Shown here: positions 26,044-36,700 of the stretch, in pieces
Layout: the number at the start of each line of letters is the position of its first letter
Position numbering within the stretch: the stretch's first letter is position 1
DNA from: Lachnospiraceae bacterium OM04-12BH
GTDB lineage: Bacteria > Bacillota > Clostridia > Lachnospirales > Lachnospiraceae
NCBI GenBank assembly: GCA_003490145.1
Contig: QULQ01000020.1
Span: forward strand, 1 to 49,750
Length of the DNA: 49,750 nucleotides
Direction: 5' to 3'
The notes under the pieces: model-generated
Database searches by the model: none
The model's input: only the letters and a program-made list of their open reading frames with translations
What the model was told of the DNA's origin: nothing
Translations under genes and position numbers: made by a program

Positions 26044-27165
26044 TTAGATCACATACCTGTCACTGCGTTCAATAACAACCTTGATCTTCCCCTCTTCCCC
26101 TGCATGATAGGAATTGGCTCTGATCGTGCCGTGGCTTTCTACAATACAGTTTTCAATATGCGTATTATCCCCAATGTACACATCGTTGAGAATAATAGAG
26201 TTCTTGATATAACAGTTGTTTCCGATATAAGCCTTTTTGAAGATTACGGAATTCTCTACAGTACCATTAACGATACAGCCGCTGGAAACCAGACTATTCT
26301 TCACACTGACTCCTACATTGTATTTGGCAGGCGGAAGGTCATCCACCTTGGAATAGATATCCGGATACTGTCTGAAGAAATAATCCCGGATTTCCGGCTT
26401 TAAGAAATCCATATTGGTATTGAAATAATCATCAATACTTGCAATATTGCTCCAATATTCCTGCAGCTTGTATCCATAGATCCGCTTCATGTTCTTATAA
26501 CGGATCAGAATATCCTTAACAAAATCATATCTTTCTTCTTCTACACATTTCTCCAGCATCTCGATCAGCTGTCTTCTTCTGACAACATAGATACCACAGG
26601 AGATCGTGTTGGACTTGGCAACTACCGGTTTCTCTTCAAACTCCTCGATCCGGCTTTCCTCATTCATCTTCAGGATGCCGAAACGATCTACATTCTCACT
26701 TGCCGGCATGTCCTTGCATACCACTGTAATATCTGCCTTCTTTGCAATGTGATACTCCAGCACTTTATTGTAATCCAGCTTATAGACACAGTCACCGGAA
26801 GCAATTACCACATAAGGCTCATGGCAGTTCTTCAGGAAAGAAAGATTCTGTGCAATAGCATCTGCTGTTCCTCTGTACCAGGCATTGCTTTCTGCTGTCA
26901 CAGACGGAGTCATCACATACAGCCCCCCCTGCTTTCTGCCGAAATCCCACCACTTGGAAGAGCTGAGATGCTCATTCAGGCTTCTGGCATTGTACTGAGT
27001 CAGTACAGCCACCTTCTGGATATGGGAGTTCGTCATATTGCTCAGTGCAAAATCAATGCTACGATAGCTTCCTGCCACAGGCATGGCGCAAACTGCTCTT
27101 TTGGTAGAAAGTTCCTTCATACGATAGCTGCTGCCACCTGCTAAAATAATACCGATCGCTCTCAC
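26044..27165 (-). CDS. glgD: GlgD, non-catalytic partner of ADP-glucose pyrophosphorylase
   Basis: A 373-residue homologue of glucose-1-phosphate adenylyltransferase: an N-terminal nucleotidyltransferase domain ([22 protein letters not shown]) and a C-terminal left-handed beta helix. Compared with GlgC at 27162-28439, the catalytic loop [12 protein letters not shown] is changed and shortened, as in GlgD proteins that raise the activity of GlgC in a heteromeric enzyme. The start is GTG at 27165, overlapping the glgC stop codon (GTGA), so translation is coupled. The protein ends with the hexapeptide-like repeats [19 protein letters not shown]. Confidence 0.95.
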   Translation of the reverse strand: MRAIGIILAGGSSYRMKELSTKRAVCAMPVAGSYRSIDFALSNMTNSHIQKVAVLTQYNARSLNEHLSSSKWWDFGRKQGGLYVMTPSVTAESNAWYRGTADAIAQNLSFLKNCHEPYVVIASGDCVYKLDYNKVLEYHIAKKADITVVCKDMPASENVDRFGILKMNEESRIEEFEEKPVVAKSNTISCGIYVVRRRQLIEMLEKCVEEERYDFVKDILIRYKNMKRIYGYKLQEYWSNIASIDDYFNTNMDFLKPEIRDYFFRQYPDIYSKVDDLPPAKYNVGVSVKNSLVSSGCIVNGTVENSVIFKKAYIGNNCYIKNSIILNDVYIGDNTHIENCIVESHGTIRANSYHAGEEGKIKVVIERSDRYVI

Positions 27166-28439
27166 TTTTCATCACCCGCCTTAATAATTAGTGTTTTACC
27201 GCTTGCAAGGCAGTTATCCGGATAATCCTCAGCAGTAGTGGTTCCGAATACACAGGTATTCTTACCAATAGTGATGCCATCCGGTATCACGCTCTTTTCA
27301 CCAACAGTTGCAATACTGTGATTATAGATATGCGGATCTGTTTCATTTTCCACTTCTTCACCGATACCCAGCTTCACATTGTTTCCGATGATGGCCTTCT
27401 CTGCAACGATGGCCTTGTTCAGTTCACAGCCATCCCCGATCACAGTTCCGTTCATAATAATGGAATCCCTTACCACCGTATCCTTACCAATGGTTACCCC
27501 ACAACCAATCACGGAATTGTAAACCTGTCCGCTGATCTCACTTCCCTCACCGATAATACTTCTCTCTACCAGACTGGTCTCTGCGAAATACTGTGGAGGA
27601 AGAATCTCACTCTTGGTATAGATCTTCCAGTACTCTTCATAAAGATTAAATTCCGGAACGATATCGATCAGTTCCATATTGGCTTCCCAATAAGAATTCA
27701 GCGTTCCTACATCCTTCCAGTAGCCATTAAATTCAAAAGCATAAAGTGGTGATCCCTTGCCGTGGCAATACGGAATGATATGCTTACCAAAATCAAGTCC
27801 CGGCTGGTCTGCATTGGCAAGAAGGGCTTCCTTCAATGTCTTCCAGTTGAATATGTAAATACCCATGGATGCCAGGTTGCTTCTCGGATTGGCAGGCTTC
27901 TCTTCAAAGTCTGTGATCTTCTTATCCTCATCTGTGATCATAATACCAAAGCGCTTCGCTTCTTCCATCGGAACCGGCATGACTGCAATGGTACACTCTG
28001 CTCCCTTTTCCTTATGGAAATCCAGCATCACTTCATAATCCATCTTATAAATATGATCTCCTGACAGGATCAGGATATAATCGGGATTAAAGCTCTCCAT
28101 GTAATCAATGTTCTGATAGATCGCATTTGCGGTACCTGTATACCACTCACTGTTTGTCACCTTCTCATAAGGCGGCAGGACACTGACTCCACCAATATTC
28201 CTGTCCAGATCCCACGGAATACCAATGCCAATATGCGTATTCAGCCGGAGGGGCTGATACTGTGTCAGCACACCCACTGTATCTACACCGGAGTTAATAC
28301 AGTTGCTGAGCGGGAAGTCAATGATACGGTACTTTCCCCCAAAAGATACCGCAGGTTTGGCCACTTTTGAAGTGAGCACACCAAGTCTGCTTCCCTGACC
28401 GCCCGCTAATAACATGGCAATCATTTCCTTTTTAATCAT
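27162..28439 (-). CDS. glgC: Glucose-1-phosphate adenylyltransferase catalytic subunit
   Basis: The ATG at 28439 ([20 protein letters not shown]) has GAGGTG upstream and gives 425 residues; the longer frame to 28511 runs into the leader. The enzyme makes ADP-glucose from glucose-1-phosphate and ATP, the committed step of glycogen synthesis. The catalytic loop GGQGSRLG, the [16 protein letters not shown] motif, the [13 protein letters not shown] metal/substrate motif and the C-terminal beta helix are all present. It forms a two-gene operon with glgD. Glycogen synthase and branching genes are not in the window. Confidence 0.96.
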   Translation of the reverse strand: MIKKEMIAMLLAGGQGSRLGVLTSKVAKPAVSFGGKYRIIDFPLSNCINSGVDTVGVLTQYQPLRLNTHIGIGIPWDLDRNIGGVSVLPPYEKVTNSEWYTGTANAIYQNIDYMESFNPDYILILSGDHIYKMDYEVMLDFHKEKGAECTIAVMPVPMEEAKRFGIMITDEDKKITDFEEKPANPRSNLASMGIYIFNWKTLKEALLANADQPGLDFGKHIIPYCHGKGSPLYAFEFNGYWKDVGTLNSYWEANMELIDIVPEFNLYEEYWKIYTKSEILPPQYFAETSLVERSIIGEGSEISGQVYNSVIGCGVTIGKDTVVRDSIIMNGTVIGDGCELNKAIVAEKAIIGNNVKLGIGEEVENETDPHIYNHSIATVGEKSVIPDGITIGKNTCVFGTTTAEDYPDNCLASGKTLIIKAGDEK

Positions 28440-28528
28440 GTTGTCACCTCTTACCAGTATTTTTTGTGAATATTTTGTTCTTAATAATCGGTAGACCGTT
28501 ACAGTTTCCAATCATCAAGTTTACGAAT

Positions 28529-28557
28529 AGTATATCATATAACCATTTGAATGTGAA
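28529..28557 (-). promoter_or_regulatory. Promoter of glgC-glgD
   Basis: TTCACA (28552-28557) and TATACT (28529-28534) are separated by 17 bp on the minus strand. The leader is about 80 nt. The 170 bp between this and the murC promoter is AT-rich with no feature I can name. Confidence 0.6.
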
Positions 28558-28705
28558 TATTTTTTACAAAAATTTTGCTCATTTTACATGCTTTTATGTA
28601 AATATCTTACAATTCTCTACTATTTAAATTTACACTTTCGAATCGTGTTTACAACATTTTGTGTTATGCAAAAGAAGCAGACCATACATTTTGTTCAAAA
28701 TGCTA

Positions 28706-28734
28706 TTGGTTTTTTTGTATAGGATGTTTATAAT
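28706..28734 (+). promoter_or_regulatory. Promoter of murC
   Basis: A perfect TATAAT (28729-28734) lies 17 bp after TTGGTT (28706-28711). The start is near 28741, and GGAGG follows at 28753-28757. It is divergent from the glgC promoter. Confidence 0.6.
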
Positions 28735-28765
28735 ATCAGTATAATTATCTTTGGAGGTTATTTCC

Positions 28766-30142
28766 ATGTATCAGATCGATTTTCACCACCCCATTCATAT
28801 ATATTTTATCGGAATCGGCGGCATCAGCATGAGCGGTCTTGCAGAGATCCTGTTAGATGAAGGCTTTACCGTATCCGGCTCTGACATGCGCCCCTCTCCC
28901 CTGACTGAGCTTCTCGAAAAAAGAGGTGCCCATATCTACTATGGCCAGCGGCGCGAAAATCTGTCAGGTGACCTGGATCTTGTTGTTTATACCAGCGCCA
29001 TCCATCCGGATAATCCGGAAATGCAGGCAGCTGCAGCGCTTTCTCTTCCTCTTCTCACAAGAGCAGAGCTCCTTGGTCAAATGATGAAGAATTATAAGCT
29101 CCCCATTGCCATCAGCGGCACCCACGGCAAAACCACAACCACTTCCATGATTTCTGAGATCCTGCTCCATGCAGAGCTCGATCCAACCCTTTCCATCGGC
29201 GGTATCCTGAAGACTATCGGCGGCAATATCAGGATCGGTCATTCTGAGTACTTTGTAACAGAGGCCTGCGAATATACCAACAGCTTCCTGAGTTTTTATC
29301 CAAAGATCGGTCTGATCCTTAATATCGAAGCAGACCATCTGGATTTCTTTAAGGATCTTGCAGATATCCGTTCTTCATTCCACCGTTTTGCCCTGCTCCT
29401 TCCTTCGGACGGTGCACTGATCATAAATGGCAGTATTTCTGATCTTTCCGAGATCACAGCGGACGTAGCCTGTCCCATTATCACCTTTGGTATGGATCCT
29501 TCCTTTACCTACAGTGCCACCGATATCACTTATGACGAAAAGGGCTATGCCTCCTTTACTTTACTGAGGGAAGGAGCTCCTGACGGACATTTTACCCTGT
29601 CTGTCCCCGGAGAACACAATATTCTGAATGCTCTTGCAGCAATTGCACTCGCAGACCTCCTTTCTGTGGATCCATCTGTTACTGCAGCGTCCCTGTCCGA
29701 TTTTCATGGTACTGACAGACGGTTTGAGTATAAGGGCCGTATCAATGGTATTACTATAATAGATGATTATGCACATCATCCCACAGAAATTACTGCGACT
29801 TTGAAAGCTGCTGCAAATTATCCCCATAAGGATCTGTACTGTGTATTCCAGCCACATACATTTTCGCGTACCAAGACATTTATGAAGGATTTTGCAAAGG
29901 CTCTGTCCCATGCCGATTATGTGATCCTTGCGGATATTTATCCGGCCAGGGAAACTGATAATCTCGGGATCAGTTCTGAAACACTTCAGAAAGAGCTTGA
30001 GGCTCTTGGCAAAACCTGTTATTATTTCCCGGATTTTTCTTCTATCGAAAAATTTATTTTGGAAAAATGTAAGCCGGGTGACCTGTTGATAACTATGGGA
30101 GCCGGAGATGTTGTTAAAATCGGAGAAAATCTTCTGAAATAA
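28766..30142 (+). CDS. murC: UDP-N-acetylmuramate--L-alanine ligase
   Basis: A 458-residue cytosolic Mur ligase adding the first amino acid of the peptidoglycan stem. The ATG at 28766 (MYQIDFHH) lies 8 nt after GGAGG and is preferred to the TTG at 28751. Visible motifs: the UDP-binding FIGIGGISMSGLAEIL, the ATP loop GTHGKTTTT (residues 118-126), the central TEACEYTNSFL and IEADHLDFF motifs, and the C-terminal IDDYAHHPTEI and FQPHTFSRT. It is monocistronic, ending at a strong hairpin. Confidence 0.97.
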   Translation: MYQIDFHHPIHIYFIGIGGISMSGLAEILLDEGFTVSGSDMRPSPLTELLEKRGAHIYYGQRRENLSGDLDLVVYTSAIHPDNPEMQAAAALSLPLLTRAELLGQMMKNYKLPIAISGTHGKTTTTSMISEILLHAELDPTLSIGGILKTIGGNIRIGHSEYFVTEACEYTNSFLSFYPKIGLILNIEADHLDFFKDLADIRSSFHRFALLLPSDGALIINGSISDLSEITADVACPIITFGMDPSFTYSATDITYDEKGYASFTLLREGAPDGHFTLSVPGEHNILNALAAIALADLLSVDPSVTAASLSDFHGTDRRFEYKGRINGITIIDDYAHHPTEITATLKAAANYPHKDLYCVFQPHTFSRTKTFMKDFAKALSHADYVILADIYPARETDNLGISSETLQKELEALGKTCYYFPDFSSIEKFILEKCKPGDLLITMGAGDVVKIGENLLK

Positions 30143-30155
30143 TTTTTTATCCACG

Positions 30156-30210
30156 ATATCCACATTCAGGAAGCTGCAAAGGCCTCTTTCGTATGTGGAT
30201 ATTTATTTTT
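30156..30210 (+). terminator. Terminator of murC with DnaA-box-like stem arms
   Basis: ATATCCACAT (30156-30165) pairs with ATGTGGATAT (30193-30202) across a 27-nt loop and is followed by TTATTTTT. Each stem arm contains the 9-mer ATATCCACA, one per strand, which resembles a DnaA box. Either or both roles are possible. Confidence 0.65.
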
Positions 30211-30267
30211 ATGGTGGGAGCAGATTTTACCTGTTTTTTACAATAGTTTTTCTTCTCCTCCGGTAAA

Positions 30268-30303
30268 CTATCCACATTATCCACATTGTCCACAAAGTCC
30301 AGA
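30268..30303 (+). promoter_or_regulatory. Contiguous tandem DnaA-box-like 9-mers upstream of dnaD
   Basis: Three 9-mers abut without spacing: CTATCCACA (30268-30276), TTATCCACA (30277-30285, a perfect DnaA box) and TTGTCCACA (30286-30294). A degenerate fourth unit, AAGTCCAGA, follows (30295-30303). Two more contiguous units, TTATCCACG (30147-30155) and ATATCCACA (30156-30164), lie just after murC. All point the same way. The array ends about 40 bp before the -35 of the dnaD promoter, so DnaA control of the primosome operon is the natural inference. Confidence 0.6.
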
Positions 30304-30341
30304 AACCCTTGTAAATACTGGGTTTTCCGGAAAAATTGAGG

Positions 30342-30370
30342 TTTGCATTTCTTTTTTCATATGCTATAAT
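30342..30370 (+). promoter_or_regulatory. Promoter of dnaD-dnaI-prs (extended -10)
   Basis: TTTGCA (30342-30347) and a perfect TATAAT (30365-30370) are separated by 17 bp, with the extended -10 TG one base upstream of the hexamer. The start is near 30377. Confidence 0.65.
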
Positions 30371-30418
30371 CATTTTGCTTTGAAATGAAAATGTAAACAG
30401 CAGAGAGCAGGGATCAAC

Positions 30419-31504
30419 GTGAGTCGTTTTACTATTTACCAGGACAACTATGCCGATACCACCATTGTGTCCAATTTATTTATTGATGAATATATGAAGG
30501 ATGCCAATGATGCGCAGATTAAGATCTATTTATATCTTCTGCGTATGATGAGTGCGCATAAGGCTACCAGTGTGTCCGATATTGCGGACAAGTTTAATCA
30601 CACTGAGAAGGATGTGATGCGGGCACTGAAGTACTGGGAAAAGAATAATCTTCTCGCACTGGAATATAACGAGGACAGAACCCTGTGCGGCATCCGTCTG
30701 CTGGATGTAACCAGCCGCAGCGAAAACGATGTTCTTCCCCTGACCAAAATCGTCAGCATGCCTGTTACTGTCTCGAAGAAGGACATAGCAGACAGAAGTA
30801 TCACAGAAGAGCCCGCTGTCCGGACAGCTGCTGAAACGGCTGATCCTTTTGCAAAGCCCTCCTACTCTCTGGATGAGCTGAAGGAATTTAAGAATAACGA
30901 GGAAACCTCCCAGATCATCTTTGTTGCCGAACAGTATATCGGCAGACCACTGACTGCCCCCGAAATGAAAACCATTCTTTTCTTTTCAGACAGACTGCAT
31001 TTCTCTGTTGATCTGATCGACTATCTGATCCAGTACTGTGTGGAAAAGGGCAAGAGGGATTTCCGTTACATAGAAAAGGTGGCCATCAGCTGGGCACAGG
31101 AGGGTATTTCTACTCCTGCACAGGCCGCCAGATATGCTGCCAAATACGACAAGAACGTATATGATATCATGAAGGCTCTTGGCAAATCCTCTATCCCGAC
31201 CAAGGCAGAAGCTGATTATGCCATGAAATGGGTCAGAGAGTATGGCTTTACTTCCGATATCATCATGGAAGCCTGTGAAAGAACTGTCCTTGCTACTGAC
31301 AGGCACCGCTTCGAATATGCTGACAGTATTTTGAAAAGCTGGCATGAAAACCACGTAAAGCACAAGGCAGATATCCGTACCATGGATGAAGCCCATTCCC
31401 GGAAGCCGGCAGCCAAAACCGCTCCCAGGAACGGACAGTTCAACCAGTTCATGCACACTGATTATGACTTTGATACTCTGGAAAAAGAGATCTTAAGTAA
31501 CTAA
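30419..31504 (+). CDS. DnaD/DnaB-type primosome protein
   Basis: A 361-residue replication-initiation protein. The start is GTG at 30419 with AGCAGGGA upstream. The N-terminal 100 residues form a winged-helix domain (MKDANDAQIKIYLYLLRMMSAHKAT). Two copies of the DnaD C-terminal (DnaB_2) module follow, recognisable by the YIEKVAISWAQEGI and YADSILKSWHENHV segments at about residues 220-235 and 298-312. Proteins of this architecture remodel DNA at the origin and help load the replicative helicase in Firmicutes. The next gene is the helicase loader, 13 bp away. Confidence 0.9.
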   Translation: MSRFTIYQDNYADTTIVSNLFIDEYMKDANDAQIKIYLYLLRMMSAHKATSVSDIADKFNHTEKDVMRALKYWEKNNLLALEYNEDRTLCGIRLLDVTSRSENDVLPLTKIVSMPVTVSKKDIADRSITEEPAVRTAAETADPFAKPSYSLDELKEFKNNEETSQIIFVAEQYIGRPLTAPEMKTILFFSDRLHFSVDLIDYLIQYCVEKGKRDFRYIEKVAISWAQEGISTPAQAARYAAKYDKNVYDIMKALGKSSIPTKAEADYAMKWVREYGFTSDIIMEACERTVLATDRHRFEYADSILKSWHENHVKHKADIRTMDEAHSRKPAAKTAPRNGQFNQFMHTDYDFDTLEKEILSN

Positions 31505-31517
31505 AAGGAGCGTACCC

Positions 31518-32489
31518 GTGGCACTTACCAATTCCCAGTATGAAACCATTATGAAGCTCTATGAAGCCAGGCAGACGAATAGCCGCCATCTTCTCGAAGA
31601 GCGGACAGCTTACGTCATGAAACACATCCCCGGCTACAATGAAGTCAGAAATGAGATCGCCTCTGTTTCTGTCAGACAGGGAAAGCAGCTTCTTCTCGGG
31701 AACAAAGATGCCATAGAGGATCTGAAAACGGAGCTTGCAAGACTGCGCAGGAAGCAGGATGCACTCCTTACAGATGCCGGTCTTCCCTCTGATTACCTTG
31801 CTCCGGTCTATGAATGTCCCGACTGTCAGGATACCGGATATATCGATGGCAGGAAATGCCATTGTTTTCTGCAGGCACAGATCGATCTCCTGTATGAACA
31901 GTCCGGGATCCGCAAAATGCTGGAGAATGAGAATTTTTCTACCCTGTCCTATGAATACTATCAGGGAGAGGATCTGACAAGATTCAAAAATACTGTCCTC
32001 ACCTGCAGAAACTTTATCAATAATTTTAATTCAGACTACCACAATCTCTTTTTTTATGGTACAGTTGGTACGGGCAAATCCTTTCTCTCAGGCTGTATTG
32101 CCAAAGAGCTGATTGAAAGTGGTCATTCTGTGATCTACTTCAGTGCTACTGGACTTTTCGATACTCTGTCCAAATATAAATTTGACTATAAAAACAGTGA
32201 TGACCTCCGAAGTTCCTATGGAGATCTGTTCGAAAGTGATCTGCTGATCATTGATGATCTTGGCACAGAATTTACCAACAACCTGATTGCCTCTGAGCTT
32301 TTTTCACTGATCAATGACAGACACCTGCGTAAAAAAGCTACTATTATATCCACTAATCTTTCACTGGAGGATTTCCGGAACCGATATTCTGACAGGATCT
32401 TTTCCAGAATCACCAGTAACTACGAAATCTGTAAGATAACCGGACCTGATATCCGGATGTATAAAAAAAGACTTCAGAACAGAAAGTGA
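31518..32489 (+). CDS. DnaI/DnaC-like helicase loader ATPase
   Basis: A 323-residue AAA+ helicase loader. The start is GTG at 31518 with AAGGAG 7 nt upstream. The N-terminal helicase-interaction region carries a zinc-binding pattern with Cys100, Cys103, Cys114 and Cys116 (ECPDCQDTGYIDGRKCHC). The ATPase has Walker A GTVGTGKS (181-188), Walker B LLIIDDLGTE and an arginine-rich C-terminus. It should deliver the DnaB-type helicase to DNA with the DnaD-type protein encoded upstream. It is followed by prs with an 8-bp gap. Confidence 0.9.
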   Translation: MALTNSQYETIMKLYEARQTNSRHLLEERTAYVMKHIPGYNEVRNEIASVSVRQGKQLLLGNKDAIEDLKTELARLRRKQDALLTDAGLPSDYLAPVYECPDCQDTGYIDGRKCHCFLQAQIDLLYEQSGIRKMLENENFSTLSYEYYQGEDLTRFKNTVLTCRNFINNFNSDYHNLFFYGTVGTGKSFLSGCIAKELIESGHSVIYFSATGLFDTLSKYKFDYKNSDDLRSSYGDLFESDLLIIDDLGTEFTNNLIASELFSLINDRHLRKKATIISTNLSLEDFRNRYSDRIFSRITSNYEICKITGPDIRMYKKRLQNRK

Positions 32490-32497
32490 GGACTCCC

Positions 32498-33685
32498 ATG
32501 TCACAACGCGAAGAAACAAGAAATCTTGAGACCATACCTGTCGGATCTCTGGGTATTATTCCCCTGGAGGGCTGCAAATCCCTCGGTCAGAAGGTAGATG
32601 ATTATCTGGTAGAATGGAGGACTGTCCGTGAAAGCGAGCATAAAAACAGCCTTGCCTTTTCAGGTTATCAGCGCGATTCCTACATTCTGAAGGCCAAGGT
32701 ACCGCGTTTTGGTTCCGGTGAAGCAAAGGGTATGATCCTGGAATCTGTCCGTGGTACAGATCTTTATATTCTCGTTGATGTTGCCAATTACAGCCTGACC
32801 TATTCTCTCTGTGGACGTGAAAACCACATGTCCCCGGATGATCACTATCAGGACCTGAAGCGTATCATTGCCGCTGTGGGTGGTAAGGCAAGACGGATCA
32901 CTGTGATCATGCCTTTCCTCTACGAAAGCCGCCAGCACAAGAGAACAGCCCGTGAATCCCTTGACTGTGCACTGGCACTGCAGGAGCTGGTTCATATGGG
33001 TGTTGATAATATCATCACCTTTGATGCACATGATCCACGTGTGCAGAATGCGATTCCTCTGCATGGTTTCGAAACAGTACAGCCTACCTATCAGTTTATC
33101 AAGGGTCTGCTCCGCAACGTGGACGATCTGCAGCTTGACTCCGACCACATGATGGTCATCAGCCCCGATGAGGGTGGTATGGGACGTGCTATTTACATGG
33201 CCAACGTACTCGGTCTTGATATGGGTATGTTCTACAAACGCCGTGATTATACAAGAATTGTTGATGGCAGAAATCCCATCGTTGCCCATGAATTTCTTGG
33301 CTCATCTGTAGAAGGCAAGGATATGATCATTATTGATGATATGATCTCATCTGGAGAAAGCGTGATCGAGGTCGCTACTGCCCTGAAAGAGCGACGTGCA
33401 AGAAAAGTGTTTATCTGCACTACATTTGGTCTGTTTACAAATGGCCTGGAACGCTTTGATAAGGCATATCAGAGCGGTATCATTGACAAAGTCCTGACCA
33501 CCAACCTGATCTACCAGACACCGGAGCTTCTCTCCAGAGAATGGTATATCAACTGTGATATGAGTAAATACATCGCTTACCTGATCGACACCCTGAACCA
33601 CGATGCATCTATCAGTGATCTTCTGGATCCTAATGAACGTATCCAAAAGGTTGTCGGCAAATACAAAAGAGGCGAAAGGATCTGA
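32498..33685 (+). CDS. prs: Ribose-phosphate pyrophosphokinase (PRPP synthetase), long clostridial form
   Basis: A 395-residue enzyme making PRPP from ribose-5-phosphate and ATP for nucleotide, His and Trp synthesis. A GTG at 32486 overlaps the dnaI stop, but the ATG at 32498 has GAGG 6 nt upstream and is preferred. The protein is about 80 residues longer than the usual form, with an N-terminal extension. Recognisable parts: MPFLYESRQHKRTARES, FDAHDPRVQNAIP, and the PRPP loop IIDDMISSGESV. The residues normally forming the RQD(K) loop read ESRQHKR. It ends the dnaD-dnaI-prs operon. Confidence 0.88.
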   Translation: MSQREETRNLETIPVGSLGIIPLEGCKSLGQKVDDYLVEWRTVRESEHKNSLAFSGYQRDSYILKAKVPRFGSGEAKGMILESVRGTDLYILVDVANYSLTYSLCGRENHMSPDDHYQDLKRIIAAVGGKARRITVIMPFLYESRQHKRTARESLDCALALQELVHMGVDNIITFDAHDPRVQNAIPLHGFETVQPTYQFIKGLLRNVDDLQLDSDHMMVISPDEGGMGRAIYMANVLGLDMGMFYKRRDYTRIVDGRNPIVAHEFLGSSVEGKDMIIIDDMISSGESVIEVATALKERRARKVFICTTFGLFTNGLERFDKAYQSGIIDKVLTTNLIYQTPELLSREWYINCDMSKYIAYLIDTLNHDASISDLLDPNERIQKVVGKYKRGERI

Positions 33686-33715
33686 TCTTCCTGATCCAAT
33701 GATCCAACCAAAAGT

Positions 33716-33756
33716 AAAAGGTGTACCAGAGCAGTTCTCCGGTACACCTTCTTTTT
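33716..33756 (+). terminator. Terminator of the dnaD-dnaI-prs operon, probably bidirectional
   Basis: A perfect stem (AAGGTGTACC / GGTACACCTT) with a 13-nt loop is followed by CTTTTTG on the plus strand. The minus strand, 14 bp beyond the stop codon of the convergent gene, shows a weaker T-rich tail (TTTTACTTTT), so it may serve both. Confidence 0.85.
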
Positions 33757-33769
33757 GTTCTGTTCAGTT

Positions 33770-36700
33770 TTACTGTTCGTAATCCTTCTTAAGTCTGTTA
33801 TTTACTTCCTTAAGGATTTCTCCGGGAACTCCCTTTTCAAAGATATCCCGTAGTCCCACCTTCTGCACAGCTTCACAGTAAGGTGTTTCAGCAGAAACAG
33901 CAGTCAGCTCCAGATATTTATCAACCGCTGCTTCCCTGTCCTCTCCTGCCAGAGCAAAGAGATCAAGACTTGTGAAAGCCGATGTACCATAACCAAGGTA
34001 GTAGCAGGGCTGCATAAAAAGATGGGGAATATCTACCCAGGAATACAGCTCCTGGATATCCTGATCATTTACAGCCATTCCATACTCTCTGGCCAGATTA
34101 CAGTACAGCTTGTTCATCTCTTCTCTTGTCATATCCGGGTTTTCATACACACAGATCTCAAATTCAGCAAGCATACAGGCATTAGCTGTCTGCTCTGCAA
34201 GCTGCACCACATCCTGCAGTCGGAACATGTCTCCAGCTTCACCCTGGATCATATCCTGATCGTAATCATAAAAGAGCATTTCCAGTCCTTGGGAATGAAT
34301 TTCACAAAGATCCATATTATTCACGACAAATAATGGATTACTCTTTTTATGAACTGCGTAGTTGTAGTGCCCAAATTCATGAATAGTCGTCACATAATCC
34401 TGACAGGTTCCATATGGTGCATCGAAAATAAAAGCATCTCCGTACCAGGGAAGTTCTATGGTATATCCAGTCTGTGCCTTGCTTTCTCCCGCATCCATAT
34501 CATAAAGATCATATGCAAGCATATGATCAAAGGCTTCTTCCATCTCCGGATCCAGCTCCCCAATGTATTTCTGCACAGCCGAAAGCCTCTCCGCTGCCGG
34601 ACTGTCATTCAGCTCCTCCAGTGCGGAATCATCCATTTCATAGTAAAGAGATTCTATTTCGATCAGCCATGGCATGACTTCTTTTTTTACCTGTTTGAAC
34701 AGGGCTTTAGCGTCTGCCGTGTCATAGTCCCGCAGATACAAGCCCCCATAGGCATACTCAGCATAGTTATCATATTCATACTCTCTGGCAAGCTGATCCC
34801 TGACAGATACCAGTTCACAGTAAATTTCCCCGATCACACTGTTTTTCTCCTCATACAGTGCTCTCTGAACCGCCTGATATTTCTCTACTGCCAGGCTGTC
34901 TTCCTCCGTTTCCAGCATGGCAAAGCTCCAGGTTTTTCCCTCATACTCTGCATCATAATCATCCAGCAGTGCTTCATTATATTCCTGCTGCAGGCTGTTT
35001 TCCTTCAGGATCAAATCTTTTTCCTGCTCTGTCATTTCTTCATAATCCTGAAGGGAGCTTATTTCACTTTCAGTAAATACCTCAGAAAAAATTTCTTTGT
35101 AAGGAGAATTACATATCTGCGCCATAACTGCATAAACTCTGTCCGTAATATCCACAGCATCCTCATACTGCTGTTCCTGCAGGCTGGCATTCTCTTCATC
35201 CCGCACATCCATGTCGTAGCGGATCTGAGACAGGGAATTACAGGTTCTCACCCGGATACAGCCATCCAGAAGACTTTCATACAGAGAAAGCGCTTTCTCT
35301 TCCTGAAGAACTACTGTTTCCTGATTTTCTTCCTGTCTGACCGCTTCTTTGGCCAGTTCCTCAAGATGATCCGCAGTTTCATATATGACATCTTTGTCAT
35401 AGGTCAGATCCCTTTCTGCAAAAGGAACCTCTGACCAGTTATTACTCTGATAGAGAGTCGTTGTCCGGTAAACATACAGTGTATACGGAGATGACTCATC
35501 CGTATAGGTTCCGATCAGTGTAAACCCTTCCTCCTCTGCATTGGAAATGCAGATCCGGCTGAACAAATATCTTCCGGAAAGTGCCTTAAAGGCATCCACA
35601 TCAATGGCAAGACTCTCATCCTCCACGTGATAATCCCTAACCGCCATCACAAGAGAGTTTTCCGTTGGGGAATACAGATATGCTCTGGCTCCCCAGGTGT
35701 CGAAATACTCCGCAGATGCCGCATTCTGCGACAGAGCCGGTGCGATCACCTTCCGGAACCTGTCCTTATAGTCCTGGGAATAAAAGCCAAGGTAGCCATC
35801 CAGGGTAGAAATTCCGTTATATTCAAGAATCGCCGGGTGGAAGCCATAAGCCGCCGACCACTCTCCATTATAACCAATGTCCTCCTTCGCTTTCGCAAAG
35901 AGCTCTTCCGAATAAAATTCTCCGTAGCTTAAGTCATTGGATTCCTTTCCTTTCAGGATCTCATATGCCTTCGCTACACAAGTATGATAAAGATCATTAT
36001 ATCTCGTTCCCGAAAATACGATCAGCAGTACTGCTGCCACTGCCAGCAGATCCGTCAGAACGCACAGCCATTTTTTCTTTTCCTGATACAATCTCACAAG
36101 AACAACAAGAAATGCAAGATACCAGACAAAGGGGTTAAAGAAGATCGTCCTGTTGAACTGCCAGCCTTTCAGAGGTGGCACTATCTTTTCGATCAGGCTG
36201 CGGAAAGGCTCCAGATAGTAAATGCCATATACCACGCTGTTAAACACCAGAAGCACCATCAGCAGATTGTAACCGTCATGGAAAATCCCTTTCATATTTC
36301 CTTTCCGGATATAAGACACATTGAGAAACAGGAAATACAGAAGACAGACCGGCATCACCAGATATGTATGTATGCTTTCCGCATGGAACATTCCCTGTCT
36401 GAATCCCTCGACCATGGTTTTCACAATTTCTCCACCTGTAAAGCTTCCCGCCTCCATGGTAGACCGGATCGTTTCCTCACTTCCAAACAGCATGGTTCCA
36501 AACAGCCGGTACTCAAACAGGATGTAGCCCGCTGAAAGTACGATAAGGGAAAGGATCATCCGAAACGGAAATTTTCGGTCCCTGATCCACAGAATAACAA
36601 AGGCTATCGCCAGATATCCCAGGATAAACAGGCCAAAATAAGAAAAATAGGATAACAGTGGATAAAGAAATAACAGCAGATACCACCCTGCCGACGGACT

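Noticed and set aside
34349..35434. Plus-strand 361-codon ORF
   Set aside because: Antisense to the metallopeptidase half of the fusion protein. No ribosome binding site and no recognisable motif.
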